This document shows, piece after piece, positions 15,411 to 25,006 of a stretch of DNA of 64,000 bases (positions within the stretch are counted from its first letter, which is position 1; each line of letters starts with the position of its first letter). The notes below the pieces were generated by a model. It saw only the letters and a list, made by a program, of their open reading frames with translations, made no database searches and had not been told where the DNA came from. The translations under genes and the position numbers were made by a program. This DNA comes from an uncultured Acetatifactor sp. (GTDB lineage: Bacteria; Bacillota; Clostridia; Lachnospirales; Lachnospiraceae): positions 1 through 64,000 of the forward strand of contig CANPWA010000003.1 in NCBI GenBank assembly GCA_947581865.1. Reading direction: 5' to 3'.

Positions 15411-16727
15411 TCAGTCAATGATGTTTCTGACTCCCAGGATCGTGTCGTAATCGGCGTTATTGATCACCACGCCCTTTTTGGAATTTGCGGCGTGTATGAT
15501 CTGTCCGTCACCGATATAGAGCGCCACATGGGTGCATTTTCCGCTGGAACCGTAGCAAATGATGTCCCCCGGCTGGATGGCGCTGTAATCAATTCCGTTC
15601 CCCGCATCGGAAAGCTGCCCTGCGGGTGTCCTGCTGATGGAATAACCGAACTCTTTGTAGATCAGGGAGGTAAAGCCGGAGCAGTCCGTTCCGCCGGTGA
15701 GGGACTGACCGCCATGGACATATTTATTGCCAAGAAACTGCATTGCATAATCCACAATCTCTTTTCTCAGCTCTTCATTGGTGGAGTAGGCGGCAGCGGG
15801 AGGTGTCACGGTGATGGCAGTGTTTTCTGCCGCCTGTTCCTCCGGTGTATGCTGACGCTCAGTCAGAGCCTGCTGGGCTTTTCGTTCCTCGGCTTCTTCC
15901 TCCAGAGTTTTGGCATAGACGAATTCCTCTGAGACAGTGACATATTCCGAAGCCACATACCCCGAATTTTGCTGCGTGTACTGTACCTGCAGCCATTCCC
16001 CTTCCTTTTTCAGGATCTTTACTTTTTCGCCATGGTCAATGTAACCTATGCGGGAAGAGGAAATGTCGGGTTCTTTCCGCACATTCAGCCGGTCCGCCTG
16101 CACGGTTGCGTAGCGTGTAACATATTCGTCGATCACTTCCAAAGCGGCATCGCCGTAGAGAAAAAATTCTGATTTGATATAGCCCTCCACGCTGCCGGAC
16201 ACAATCTGAAACCAGTCCTGTTCCTCGCCGGCGACAGCCAGGATCTGGGCGACCGCGCCGTCATAGATCTTTCCCACGATCTCACTGTCCGTGCTGGGTT
16301 CCCTGCGTACGTTCACATAATTGGTCACGTCCGCGATTGCAAGATCCGCATATTCGCTCTCGGGATGGGAATCTGTATCCTGAAGGTTTTGGGTTTGGGA
16401 TGCGGATGTATTTTCAGCAGCGTTTCGACCCAGGGGAACAGACGGAGCATCTTGTGCCAGGGGAACAGACGGAGCATCTTGCGTCAGGGGAACAGACGGA
16501 GCCTCTTGTGCCAGGGGAACAGACGGAGTATCTTGCGCCTGGGAAGCAGACGGAGTGTCTGACCGGGCGGAAATGTCCGGTATGCTCTGATCCGGCCGGA
16601 CGGAATCCGCCGGTATGTTTTGCCCTGCCAAAGTAGCGGCGGGAGCTGCTGCAATGCAGACTAAAGCGCTCACCAGCGCCACCATGCAGAGCATGTTCAC
16701 TATTCGATATCTCATAGGGTTTCTCAT
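15411..16727 (-). CDS. Secreted SH3-NlpC/P60 peptidoglycan hydrolase
   Basis: 438 residues. A signal peptide (about 1-35) is followed by a Pro/Ser/Ala linker holding five 9-residue repeats of the type DAPSVPLAQ (about 55-100), two bacterial SH3 domains (about 130-190 and 205-265), an acidic coiled linker, and an NlpC/P60 domain (about 315-438). The catalytic Cys is in TDCSGFTSLIYKEFG, the His in CTHVALYIGDG, and a third polar residue in IIHAANS. Such enzymes cut the D-gamma-Glu to diamino acid bond in wall peptides, in growth, spore or separation roles. It is convergent with the CapA gene and has its own promoter. The repeat number probably varies between strains. Confidence 0.9.
   Translation of the reverse strand: MRNPMRYRIVNMLCMVALVSALVCIAAAPAATLAGQNIPADSVRPDQSIPDISARSDTPSASQAQDTPSVPLAQEAPSVPLTQDAPSVPLAQDAPSVPLGRNAAENTSASQTQNLQDTDSHPESEYADLAIADVTNYVNVRREPSTDSEIVGKIYDGAVAQILAVAGEEQDWFQIVSGSVEGYIKSEFFLYGDAALEVIDEYVTRYATVQADRLNVRKEPDISSSRIGYIDHGEKVKILKKEGEWLQVQYTQQNSGYVASEYVTVSEEFVYAKTLEEEAEERKAQQALTERQHTPEEQAAENTAITVTPPAAAYSTNEELRKEIVDYAMQFLGNKYVHGGQSLTGGTDCSGFTSLIYKEFGYSISRTPAGQLSDAGNGIDYSAIQPGDIICYGSSGKCTHVALYIGDGQIIHAANSKKGVVINNADYDTILGVRNIID
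16433..16567 (-). repeat. 27-bp tandem repeat coding for 9-residue linker units
   Basis: Four close copies and one diverged copy of a 27-bp unit, each containing CAGACGGAG plus a variable TCTTG segment, lie inside the NlpC/P60 gene and encode the DAPSVPLAQ-type linker between signal peptide and SH3 domains. The unit is a multiple of three, so gain or loss keeps the frame. Confidence 0.85.
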
Positions 16728-16763
16728 TCCTTTGTCTTAGAAACTTTCCTTACAAAATCAACT

Positions 16764-16793
16764 GCTGCAACATGTAACGCTGCATCATGTAAC
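16764..16793. repeat. Two tandem 15-bp repeats in the NlpC/P60 leader
   Basis: GCTGCAACATGTAAC (16764-16778) and GCTGCATCATGTAAC (16779-16793) are adjacent direct repeats with one mismatch. They lie downstream of the predicted transcription start and upstream of the coding start, where a repressor or RNA-binding protein could act. Confidence 0.6.
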
Positions 16794-16821
16794 GGCTGTC
16801 AGATGCCGTCGAAATAACTGC

Positions 16822-16850
16822 ATTATAGCACAGAGGACGCGGGATTTCAA
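16822..16850 (-). promoter_or_regulatory. Promoter of the NlpC/P60 gene
   Basis: On the minus strand TTGAAA (16850-16845), 17 bases, TATAAT (16827-16822). The leader to the ATG at 16727 is about 90 bases. Confidence 0.7.
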
Positions 16851-16989
16851 GGGCGGGGGAAATGCCCCTGCCTGCAAGTGCGGGAAATCTTCCCGAGAGG
16901 AAGATTTGAAATGCCGCTGCAGCAATGATATAATGAATCTATTGGGAGTCAATAATAGCCGGTGGCGGCGGGAAAGGCTGGTGGTCAAA

Positions 16990-17910
16990 ATGAAAATCGT
17001 GTTGGTGGGACCCGGGGCAATGGGGCTTTTATTTGGGGGATATCTGTCCCGGAAAAATGATGTGACGCTGGTGGGGAGAGATGCAGACAGGATGAACCGC
17101 ATTGAGCGGGAGGGAGTACGCATCCGTGAGGCAGACGGCAGAGAGGAAATCTTTCATCCCCACGCTACGGCAGACCCGGGGGAACTGAAAGGAGCGGAGC
17201 TGGTGCTGCTCTTTGTGAAAGCCAAAGATTCAAAGGCTGCGCTGGAGTCAGTCAGGCACCTTTTGGGTCCCGGCACCTTCCTGATGACTCTGCAAAACGG
17301 CGCAGGGCATGAGAAGCTGCTCCTGCAGTTTGCTTCAAAGGAACAGGTTATCATCGGGACCACCAATCAGGGAAGCTATAAGCTTGACGGGACAAGCGTG
17401 TGCCACAGCGGGCTGGGCGACACTACGCTGGGAGCCGTGTCCGGGTCAGGGGAGGCATTTGCCCCTGTGGCGGAGACATTTCGGGAGTGCGGTTTTCCCT
17501 GTTCGCTGAGCGGTCAGGTGCGGGGGATGATCTGGAATAAACTGATGATCAATGCCTCCTCCAGTGTGCTGTCCGGCATTCTCCAGATGCCCCAGGGGTA
17601 TGTGGTGGAGAACGAAGCGGCATGGAATCTGGCGCGGAAGCTGATTCGGGAAATCTGTGCGGTGGCTGCGGCGGAAGGGTACCCTTTTGCGGAGGAGGAG
17701 CAGACGGAGAGAATCAAAAAACATTTGGAAAATGCTCCCGGAGGGTATACGAGCGTCTATGCGGATCTGAAGGCAGGCAGGATAACCGAAGTGTCCGCAA
17801 TCAACGGGGCAGTGGTGGAAGCGGGCAGGAGACTGGGGGTGCCGGTACCCACCCATGAGTTGATCCTGGATATGGTCCGGGCGATGGAAGGAAGGGGCTC
17901 CGGGGACTGA
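16990..17910 (+). CDS. panE: Ketopantoate reductase family protein (ApbA/PanE)
   Basis: 306 residues from ATG 16990, where the family signature begins at once: MKIVLVGPGAMGLLFGGYL, the Rossmann NADPH-binding GxGxxG variant. ADGREE and LVKAK-like elements follow, then the hinge motif NGAGHEK and the catalytic lysine in MIWNKLMINASS. PanE reduces 2-dehydropantoate to pantoate for coenzyme A. Many clostridial members are paralogues of uncertain substrate, and no panB, panC or panD gene is nearby, so the exact reaction is inferred. A GTG at 16981 is an alternative start. The gene is monocistronic and ends at a strong terminator. Confidence 0.82.
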   Translation: MKIVLVGPGAMGLLFGGYLSRKNDVTLVGRDADRMNRIEREGVRIREADGREEIFHPHATADPGELKGAELVLLFVKAKDSKAALESVRHLLGPGTFLMTLQNGAGHEKLLLQFASKEQVIIGTTNQGSYKLDGTSVCHSGLGDTTLGAVSGSGEAFAPVAETFRECGFPCSLSGQVRGMIWNKLMINASSSVLSGILQMPQGYVVENEAAWNLARKLIREICAVAAAEGYPFAEEEQTERIKKHLENAPGGYTSVYADLKAGRITEVSAINGAVVEAGRRLGVPVPTHELILDMVRAMEGRGSGD

Positions 17911-17930
17911 CATTTTGGAGGCTGATACAT

Positions 17931-17967
17931 AAAAAGCCGGGTATGAGAGTTTCATACCCGGCTTTTT
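17931..17967. terminator. Bidirectional terminator between panE and pckA
   Basis: AAAAAGCCGGGTATGA (17931-17946) pairs with TCATACCCGGCTTTTT across a 5-base loop, a perfect 16-bp stem with A-run and T-run on the two sides, so it can stop both convergent genes. Confidence 0.92.
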
Positions 17968-17994
17968 GTTGACAGATTTAACTCAAAAACCGAT

Positions 17995-19599
<1,605 letters not shown>

Positions 19600-19666
19600 C
19601 TTGCTTTTACCTCTTTTCTTTAATAGTTGGGGGTAAGCGGAAATGTTACCCGGCTTCCTCTATGTT

Positions 19667-19695
19667 ATTATACATGATAAACAGATAAAATCAAT
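19667..19695 (-). promoter_or_regulatory. pckA: Promoter of pckA
   Basis: On the minus strand TTGATT (19695-19690), 17 bases, TATAAT (19672-19667). The 5' leader holds a small hairpin, GGGTAA with TTACCC, before the ribosome site. Confidence 0.7.
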
Positions 19696-19699
19696 AAAA

Positions 19700-19951
19700 T
19701 TCCTGTGATTTTTTTAATTAACAGGATCAGAGGCAGGATTATACTGTCTTGCGGTCTGCGTTATCCCTGCGGCGGCAGAGAGCATGATCGGAGGATATAT
19801 GCTGTCAATGCGGGGTGTGCAAAGAAACCCGAAAGAATGCTCATGTATCATAAAGCAGCAAACAACAAAATAGCAAAGAGTAGCCACTGCCCTGCTATTC
19901 CGTGTAACAATAGTAGATCATAAAGAAACTGTATTACTAAATAAAAAAGGC
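19700..19951. other. Intergenic stretch with no recognised gene
   Basis: Between the pckA promoter and the DUF2089 promoter I see no ribosome-site-supported ORF, no strong hairpin and no repeat. A 72-codon frame here has no supporting signal. Base composition turns AT-rich toward the right end. Confidence 0.5.
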
Positions 19952-19993
19952 TTGACTTTAATAATGTTAAAGGGTATGTTTAATATTGTTAAA
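19952..19993 (+). promoter_or_regulatory. Promoter with twin operator-like repeats for the DUF2089 gene
   Basis: TTGACT (19952-19957), 17 bases, TATGTT (19975-19980). Two near-palindromic 15-mers, TTTAATAATGTTAAA (19957-19971) and TTTAATATTGTTAAA (19979-19993), sit 22 bp apart centre to centre, so they face the same side of the helix; one overlaps the spacer and the other the -10 and start. Confidence 0.6.
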
Positions 19994-20017
19994 ACAACAT
20001 ATGGAAGGATGCGCAAT

Positions 20018-20326
20018 ATGATAGAAGTTATGCCGGAATGGATAGAAAAATTAGAAGATGAAGATCTGGTGTTTATTAAAAATTTTGTTTTGGCTTCAGG
20101 TTCTCTAAAAGAAATAGCAAAAGAATATGATGTGACATATCCAACGGTTAGGTTAAGGTTAGACAGGCTTATACAAAAGATCAAGGTATGCGATGAAATG
20201 GATAATGAACCGTATATAGCATTGATTAAAAAATTTGCAGTAGATGAAAAAATCGATTTTGACACAGCTAAGCGATTGATAGCGGAATACAAAAAACAAA
20301 TTGGAAAGAGAGGGAAAAAAATATGA
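20018..20326 (+). CDS. DUF2089 family putative regulator
   Basis: 102 residues from ATG 20018 (AAGGATG upstream). It has the C-terminal DUF2089 region without the usual N-terminal zinc ribbon: PEWIEKLEDEDLVFIKNFVL, SGSLKEIAKEYDVTYPTVR and LRLDRLIQKI, which contains a clear helix-turn-helix. Members are thought to be DNA-binding regulators paired with small membrane proteins. The next gene overlaps by 4 bases (ATGA) and encodes one. The gene is much more AT-rich than its neighbours, and the two twin sites at its promoter suggest it regulates itself. Function otherwise unknown. Confidence 0.8.
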   Translation: MIEVMPEWIEKLEDEDLVFIKNFVLASGSLKEIAKEYDVTYPTVRLRLDRLIQKIKVCDEMDNEPYIALIKKFAVDEKIDFDTAKRLIAEYKKQIGKRGKKI

Positions 20327-20493
20327 CAGTTGCTACAGTTATGATAATTTTGGGGGTAATTTTAGTTACCATAACAGTAGTCGGAATATATCTGCTTATC
20401 AAACGACTTATAAAGTATAATTCCGAAGTAAAAAATGGAAAAACTAAGAGGCAGACTGAATTAGAGAAAATGAAAATAGATGATTTACATTAG
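20323..20493 (+). CDS. Small single-helix membrane protein
   Basis: 56 codons, starting at an ATG that overlaps the DUF2089 stop (ATGA). MTVATVMIILGVILVTITVV plus GIYLL is one membrane helix; the rest is a Lys/Glu-rich cytoplasmic tail ending KIDDLH. The overlap implies coupled translation and a joint role with the DUF2089 protein, possibly as its membrane partner or anti-factor. I know no named family for it; it is AT-rich like its partner. Confidence 0.6.
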   Translation: MTVATVMIILGVILVTITVVGIYLLIKRLIKYNSEVKNGKTKRQTELEKMKIDDLH

Positions 20494-20709
20494 TTCCATG
20501 CCGAAATCATACGTTGTTTACCGTAAGCTGAGGAAGATAAGCGGCGGGCAGAGGTCCGCAAGGCGGCTCTGGATAGAGCTGCCCTGATGAAAATATTTGA
20601 TACCGGGCAGCCGGACAATATGAAAGAAATCACGCGTACCGTCTGGGCGCGGGGCTTTTGAAAGGGATGTCTTTGGGAGAGCATCGTCCGGCATTGCAAA
20701 ATTTATGGA
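20494..20709. other. Possible gene remnant before the cobalamin operon
   Basis: GC-rich sequence between the AT-rich pair and the B12 promoter. A plus-strand frame reads EDKRRAEVRKAALDRAALMK and on to WARGF with a stop, without a start or ribosome site, so it may be the tail of a deleted gene. I cannot name it. Confidence 0.3.
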
Positions 20710-20738
20710 TTGCAGAGCGGATTGGGCTGTGCTATAAT
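20710..20738 (+). promoter_or_regulatory. Promoter of the cobalamin operon
   Basis: TTGCAG (20710-20715), 17 bases, TATAAT (20733-20738), about 20 bases ahead of the riboswitch. Confidence 0.7.
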
Positions 20739-20754
20739 GAGCTCAATTGAATAT

Positions 20755-20945
20755 GGAATGGTCAGGTGTCGGAACGGCGGTTTAGACCGCCGGTTCCGGT
20801 GAAAAGGGAAACAGGTTCAAGGCCTGTGCGAACTCGTCACCGTAAGGAGGGAGCGGAAGCCGATATGTCACTGGGAAACCGGGAAGACGGCGGATGCAAT
20901 GATTTCCAAGCCGGGAGACCTGCCTGACTGTTGTACGGAAACTTC
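20755..20945 (+). ncRNA. Cobalamin riboswitch
   Basis: The order of conserved elements fits a cobalamin aptamer: GGTGTCGG start stem, CCGGTGAAAAGGGAAACAGG, the GTGCGAACTCGTCACCGTAA core, GGAAGCCGATATGTCACTGG (containing the B12-box-like GCCACTG variant GTCACTGG), GGGAAGACGGCGGATGCAA, and the closing AAGCCGGGAGACCTGCCTG. It lies between the operon promoter and a terminator hairpin, so binding of a cobalamin should stop transcription of the whole B12 operon. The exact subclass would need a covariance model. Confidence 0.93.
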
Positions 20946-21023
20946 TGTTTCAGACCACGAGTAACTGGTTGTACGTTGCCGGACGAGGCTGTTTTCTGCC
21001 TTTTCCGTGATTGTTCTGTGTAC

Positions 21024-21060
21024 AAACCCTTTACCTGTATAGGCAAAGGGTTTTCTTTTT
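21024..21060 (+). terminator. Riboswitch-controlled terminator
   Basis: AAACCCTTT (21024-21032) pairs with AAAGGGTTT (21045-21053) and is followed by TCTTTTT and more T residues. It lies 80 bases after the aptamer and 90 bases before the cbiK start. Confidence 0.85.
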
Positions 21061-21150
21061 TTCGTGCCCTTCTTTGGAAGCGGAAGGTTCCTGTGCAGGA
21101 TTGCATGTTCGATCAATACAGGCGGCAAGGGCCGCGGAAAAGAGGAAAAT

Positions 21151-22815
21151 ATGAAAAGGAAACTGGCAGTATTGCTGGCGGTTCTCATGACATTTATCTG
21201 TCTGGGAGGCTGCAGCGGAAATGAAAAGCGGGAAACGGCAGGGGAAAGCGGTCTGATGGAGGCACAAGAGCAGACACAGAGCGACACGGTGATATTGGTA
21301 GTGAGCTTCGGCACCAGTTATAACGACAGCCGGGACGTCACGATCGGAGCCATCGAGACGGCGATCGCAGAGGCTTTTCCGGAGTATGAGACGCGCCGGG
21401 CGTTCACCAGTCAGATTATCATTGATAAGTTAAAGGAGCGCGACGGGCTGGAGATTGACAATGTGGAGGAGGCATTGGACAGAGCCGTATCGGACGGTGT
21501 AAAAGAATTGATCGTACAGCCCACCCATCTGATGGATGGCTATGAGTATACAGATTTAGCGAAGGCGCTTACGGATTATGTGGATCGGTTTGACAAGATC
21601 ATCCTGTCTAAACCGCTTCTTTCGGACGAGGCTGATTTTGATGCCATTATGAGCGCGATCACGGAAAAAACCGCATCTTATGACGACGGGGAAACCGCCA
21701 TCTGTTTCATGGGGCACGGAACGGAGGCGGATTCTAACGGCGTATATGAAAAGCTGGCGCGGAAGCTTTGGGATAACGGTTATGAGAACTATTATATCGG
21801 TACGGTAGAGGCGCAGCCCTCCCTGGACGATGTCCTGGCTTCCATGGAAGGAAAGGGTTACCGGAGAGTGGTGCTGGAACCTCTGATGGTGGTAGCGGGA
21901 GATCACGCAAACAATGACATGGCGGGGGATGAGGAGGGCTCCTGGAAGACGATCCTGACCCAAAAAGGTTATGAGGTGGAGTGTGTGATGGAAGGGCTGG
22001 GGCAGATCCCGGCTGTCAGAGACAGATATGTCGAACATGTAAAGACCGCTGTTTCTCTGGACGAAAGCTTTGCCGGTGTGGATACTGCAGACAGTGGAAA
22101 TACCGGGAACGGGGAGGTGGAGGATGGGGTCTACTCTGTTGAGGCAGAGTCGGATTCCTCCATGTTCAAAGTGGTTTCTGCCCGGCTTGTTGTATCGGGG
22201 GAGCAAATGAGCGCCGTCCTCACTCTGAGTGGAACCGGTTATGAAAAATTGTATATGGGCACTCCCGAAGAGGCGGCAAATGCGCCGGAGGAAGATTTTA
22301 TCTTTTTTGAGGAGGATGCGGACGGCGCGTATACTTATACGATACCCGTGGAGGCGCTGGACCGGTCCCTGACCTTAGCGGCATTCAGCACCAAAAAACA
22401 GGAGTGGTATGAGCGGAAGCTCACGTTTCTCTCGGGTTCGCTTCAGGCATCGGACATGTCCGCAGAGGGAGCGAAGGAAACACTTAACGCCCCGGAAGAC
22501 GGTGCCTACACTATAGAGATCCTTTTTGAGGGCGGCAGCGGCAGGGCAGAGATTTTATCGCCGGTCTCTCTTGTCGTGGAAGAGGGGCGGATGACTGCCC
22601 TGCTTCAGTGGAACAGCCCCAATTATGATTATATGGTGGTGGGAGGGGAGAAGTACCTTCCCGTGAATACGGAAGGGGATTCCGCCTTTGAGGTGCCTGT
22701 GGAGGCGCTGGACGAGGCAGTCACTGTCATTGGGGACACCGTCGCCATGAGCAAGCCCCACGAAGTAGAGTACACCATTACATTCCGGTCAGAAACATTA
22801 CAGCCGGCAAAATAA
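21151..22815 (+). CDS. cbiK: Lipoprotein CbiK-type cobaltochelatase with two C-terminal repeat domains
   Basis: 554 residues from ATG 21151 (GAGGAAAAT upstream). A lipobox ending LGGC makes Cys21 the lipid anchor, so the protein faces outward. Residues about 45-310 are a CbiK/CbiX-type class II chelatase: VVSFGTSYNDSR, the catalytic-His region VQPTHLMDGYEY, FMGHGTEADSN and GDHANNDMAGDE. CbiK inserts Co2+ into sirohydrochlorin, normally in the cytoplasm. After it come two related domains of about 105 residues (321-430, 446-550), each with DGxY, a LTLSGTGY/LQWNSPNY core and a VEALD segment; they loosely resemble NEAT-like beta sandwiches and might bind metal or tetrapyrrole. First gene behind the riboswitch, 12 bases before a binding-protein gene. 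Confidence 0.85.
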   Translation: MKRKLAVLLAVLMTFICLGGCSGNEKRETAGESGLMEAQEQTQSDTVILVVSFGTSYNDSRDVTIGAIETAIAEAFPEYETRRAFTSQIIIDKLKERDGLEIDNVEEALDRAVSDGVKELIVQPTHLMDGYEYTDLAKALTDYVDRFDKIILSKPLLSDEADFDAIMSAITEKTASYDDGETAICFMGHGTEADSNGVYEKLARKLWDNGYENYYIGTVEAQPSLDDVLASMEGKGYRRVVLEPLMVVAGDHANNDMAGDEEGSWKTILTQKGYEVECVMEGLGQIPAVRDRYVEHVKTAVSLDESFAGVDTADSGNTGNGEVEDGVYSVEAESDSSMFKVVSARLVVSGEQMSAVLTLSGTGYEKLYMGTPEEAANAPEEDFIFFEEDADGAYTYTIPVEALDRSLTLAAFSTKKQEWYERKLTFLSGSLQASDMSAEGAKETLNAPEDGAYTIEILFEGGSGRAEILSPVSLVVEEGRMTALLQWNSPNYDYMVVGGEKYLPVNTEGDSAFEVPVEALDEAVTVIGDTVAMSKPHEVEYTITFRSETLQPAK

Positions 22816-22827
22816 GAGGAAGTATCT

Positions 22828-23973
22828 ATGGGCAGAGTCAGAAGGACAGCGGTTATTGTATGGATTGTCATGGTCATGGGCTTGGCGCAGATGTCCGGCT
22901 GCGCAAAGGGCAGCGGGCTATCAGAGGAGGCAGGCGGGGGAAAGCCGGGCTGTGTCGGGAGCCTCTCCCTGCAATATGCAAAGAATTTTTCCGTGGAATA
23001 TTATGAGGGCGGTTATACGCTTCTCTCCCTGAAAGACGGCACGCAATTTCTGGTGATGGACGAGGAAAGCGAAATGCCGCCGGGGTTTGGAGAGGATGTG
23101 GTTGTCTTAAGGCGCCCCGTGGAAAATCTGTATCTGGTGGCAAGCGCAGCCATGGATATGTTTTGTGAGCTGGATGCGCTGGATGCCGTGAGTCTGTCCG
23201 GGCAGAAAGCGGACGGCTGGTATATTGAAAAGGCGAGGCAGGCAATGGAACAGGGTCGCCTTTTGTATGCGGGTAAATATAATAAGCCGGACTATGAGCT
23301 CATCCTGTCCACGGGATGTCAGCTGGCGATCGAAAACAGGATGATCACTCATTCCCCGGAAGTGGTGGAGAAGCTGGAGGATTTCGGGATCCCGGTGATG
23401 ATAGATTATTCCAGCTATGAGACGCACCCTATGGGGCGGATGGAATGGATCAAGTTTTATGGGGCGCTGCTTGGAAAAGAGGAGCTGGCAAAGGAGCTGT
23501 TCGATGCGCAGGAGGAGATTCTCACAGAGGTGGGCGCTGAGGAGAGAACGGATCAGACAGTCGCCTTTTTCTATATCACTTCCAACGGATATGTACAGAT
23601 CCGGGCGTCGGACGACTATGTGCCCAAAATGATCGAACTGGCAGGCGGAAACTATATTTTTTCGGATTTGAAGGAGGGCATGGGGCGCTCCACTGTGAAC
23701 ATACAGTTGGAAGAGTTCTATCGCACAGCCAAGGACGCGGATTATCTCATTTATAACAGCACAATAGACGGCGGAGTGGCAACGGTGGAGGAACTTGTGG
23801 AAAAGAGCGGGATGCTGGCAGAGTTCAAGGCGGTACAAAACGGAAATGTATGGTGCACAGCCAACGATATGTATCAACAGTCCATGTCCGTGGGCTATAT
23901 GATAGAGGATATACACAGGATGCTCTCGCAGGAGGAGCCGGAGGATATGCGATATCTCTTCCGGCTGGAATAG
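22828..23973 (+). CDS. Substrate-binding lipoprotein of a BtuF/FecB-like ABC importer
   Basis: 381 residues with a lipobox ending QMSGC (Cys25). The body is a two-lobe PeripLA_BP_2 fold: ENLYLVASAAMDMFCELDAL, the lobe-linking region YNKPDYELILSTGCQLAIEN and the C-terminal ELAGGNYIFSDL. Such proteins catch cobalamins, cobinamide, haem or siderophores outside the membrane and deliver them to a FecCD permease. Riboswitch control and neighbours point to corrinoid or cobalt-tetrapyrrole uptake, which is inference. GAGGAAG precedes the ATG. Confidence 0.85.
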   Translation: MGRVRRTAVIVWIVMVMGLAQMSGCAKGSGLSEEAGGGKPGCVGSLSLQYAKNFSVEYYEGGYTLLSLKDGTQFLVMDEESEMPPGFGEDVVVLRRPVENLYLVASAAMDMFCELDALDAVSLSGQKADGWYIEKARQAMEQGRLLYAGKYNKPDYELILSTGCQLAIENRMITHSPEVVEKLEDFGIPVMIDYSSYETHPMGRMEWIKFYGALLGKEELAKELFDAQEEILTEVGAEERTDQTVAFFYITSNGYVQIRASDDYVPKMIELAGGNYIFSDLKEGMGRSTVNIQLEEFYRTAKDADYLIYNSTIDGGVATVEELVEKSGMLAEFKAVQNGNVWCTANDMYQQSMSVGYMIEDIHRMLSQEEPEDMRYLFRLE

Positions 23974-23983
23974 GAGGTTTGTC

Positions 23984-25006
23984 ATGCGGCAGAGGAGAGC
24001 CGTCAGGGCTATAGGATCACTCATCTTTTTGACAATGGGAGTGTTGTGCCTGCTGGTGTGCAATCTCTGTATGGGCAGTGTGAAACTGGCGCCTTCTGAG
24101 CTATGGAGCGGTCTGACCGGAGGCGGAACGGATGCTGCCGCAGGGATGATCCTCTGGGAGATCCGTTTTCCCAGAGCCATTGCCGCCATGATCCTGGGCG
24201 GCGCGCTGGGGCTGGCAGGATATCTGCTGCAGACATTTTTCCGCAATCCCATTGCCGGCCCCTTTATTCTGGGGATCTCATCGGGAGCCAAGATGGCGGT
24301 GGCAGTGGTGATGGTGTTTTTGCTCGGCAGGGCAGTGCGCGTGAACGCATTGACTATGATCCTCGCCGCGTTTGCGGGAGCGATGCTGTCCATGGGATTT
24401 GTGCTGCTCCTCTCAAGGCGTGTGCGCAGTATGGCGATGCTGGTGGTGAGCGGCGTAATGATCGGATATATCTGCTCGGCAGTCACGGAATTTATTGTCA
24501 CCTTTGCGAATGATGCGGATATCGTGAACCTCCACAATTGGTCCAGAGGGAGTTTCTCGGGTATGACATGGGAGGATGTGGCAGTGATGTCCGGGATCGT
24601 CCTGATAACTTCCGGGGCAGTATTCGGGATGGTCAAGCCGCTTTCCGCCTATCAGCTGGGGGACGCCTACGCCAGCAATCTGGGGGTGGATCTGCGATCC
24701 CTCCGGACGGCGATGGTGGTATTGTCCGGCATTCTGTCCGCCTGTATCGTGGCGTATGCCGGTCCCATATCTTTTGTGGGGGTGGCGGTTCCCCATCTGA
24801 TGCGGGGAATGTTTGGAACCTCCAGACCCATTCTTCTGATCCCGGCCTGCTTTTTGGGCGGAAGCCTGTTCTGCCTGTTTTGTGATCTGCTTGCCCGCAT
24901 GCTGCTTGCACCCACGGAGCTTAGCATCAGTACAATGACAGCGGTGTTCGGCGCCCCGGTGGTGATCTGGATCATGGCGCGGCGCGGAAGGGAGAGAGCC
25001 GGATGA
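23984..25006 (+). CDS. FecCD-family ABC importer permease (BtuC-like)
   Basis: 340 residues, about ten membrane helices, single FecCD domain. Typical segments are EIRFPRAIAAMILGGALGLA, GYLLQTFFRNPIAGPFILG, GPISFVGVAVPHLMRG and the closing APTELSISTMTAVFGAPVVI. It forms a homodimeric channel with the ATPase encoded next (4-base overlap) and receives the ligand from the lipoprotein upstream. AGGAGG lies 10 bases before ATG 23984. Corrinoid uptake is inferred from the operon. Confidence 0.92.
   Translation: MRQRRAVRAIGSLIFLTMGVLCLLVCNLCMGSVKLAPSELWSGLTGGGTDAAAGMILWEIRFPRAIAAMILGGALGLAGYLLQTFFRNPIAGPFILGISSGAKMAVAVVMVFLLGRAVRVNALTMILAAFAGAMLSMGFVLLLSRRVRSMAMLVVSGVMIGYICSAVTEFIVTFANDADIVNLHNWSRGSFSGMTWEDVAVMSGIVLITSGAVFGMVKPLSAYQLGDAYASNLGVDLRSLRTAMVVLSGILSACIVAYAGPISFVGVAVPHLMRGMFGTSRPILLIPACFLGGSLFCLFCDLLARMLLAPTELSISTMTAVFGAPVVIWIMARRGRERAG

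Noticed and set aside
16433..16567. Could the 27-bp repeats be a CRISPR array?
   Set aside because: They are contiguous, have no unique spacers, and lie in frame within a secreted protein.
19705..19923. 72-codon frame before the DUF2089 gene
   Set aside because: No ribosome site, no family resemblance, and it crosses a region with no coding-like codon pattern.
23107..24636. 509-codon minus-strand frame
   Set aside because: Antisense to the binding-protein and permease genes, which have clear families, lipobox and ribosome sites.
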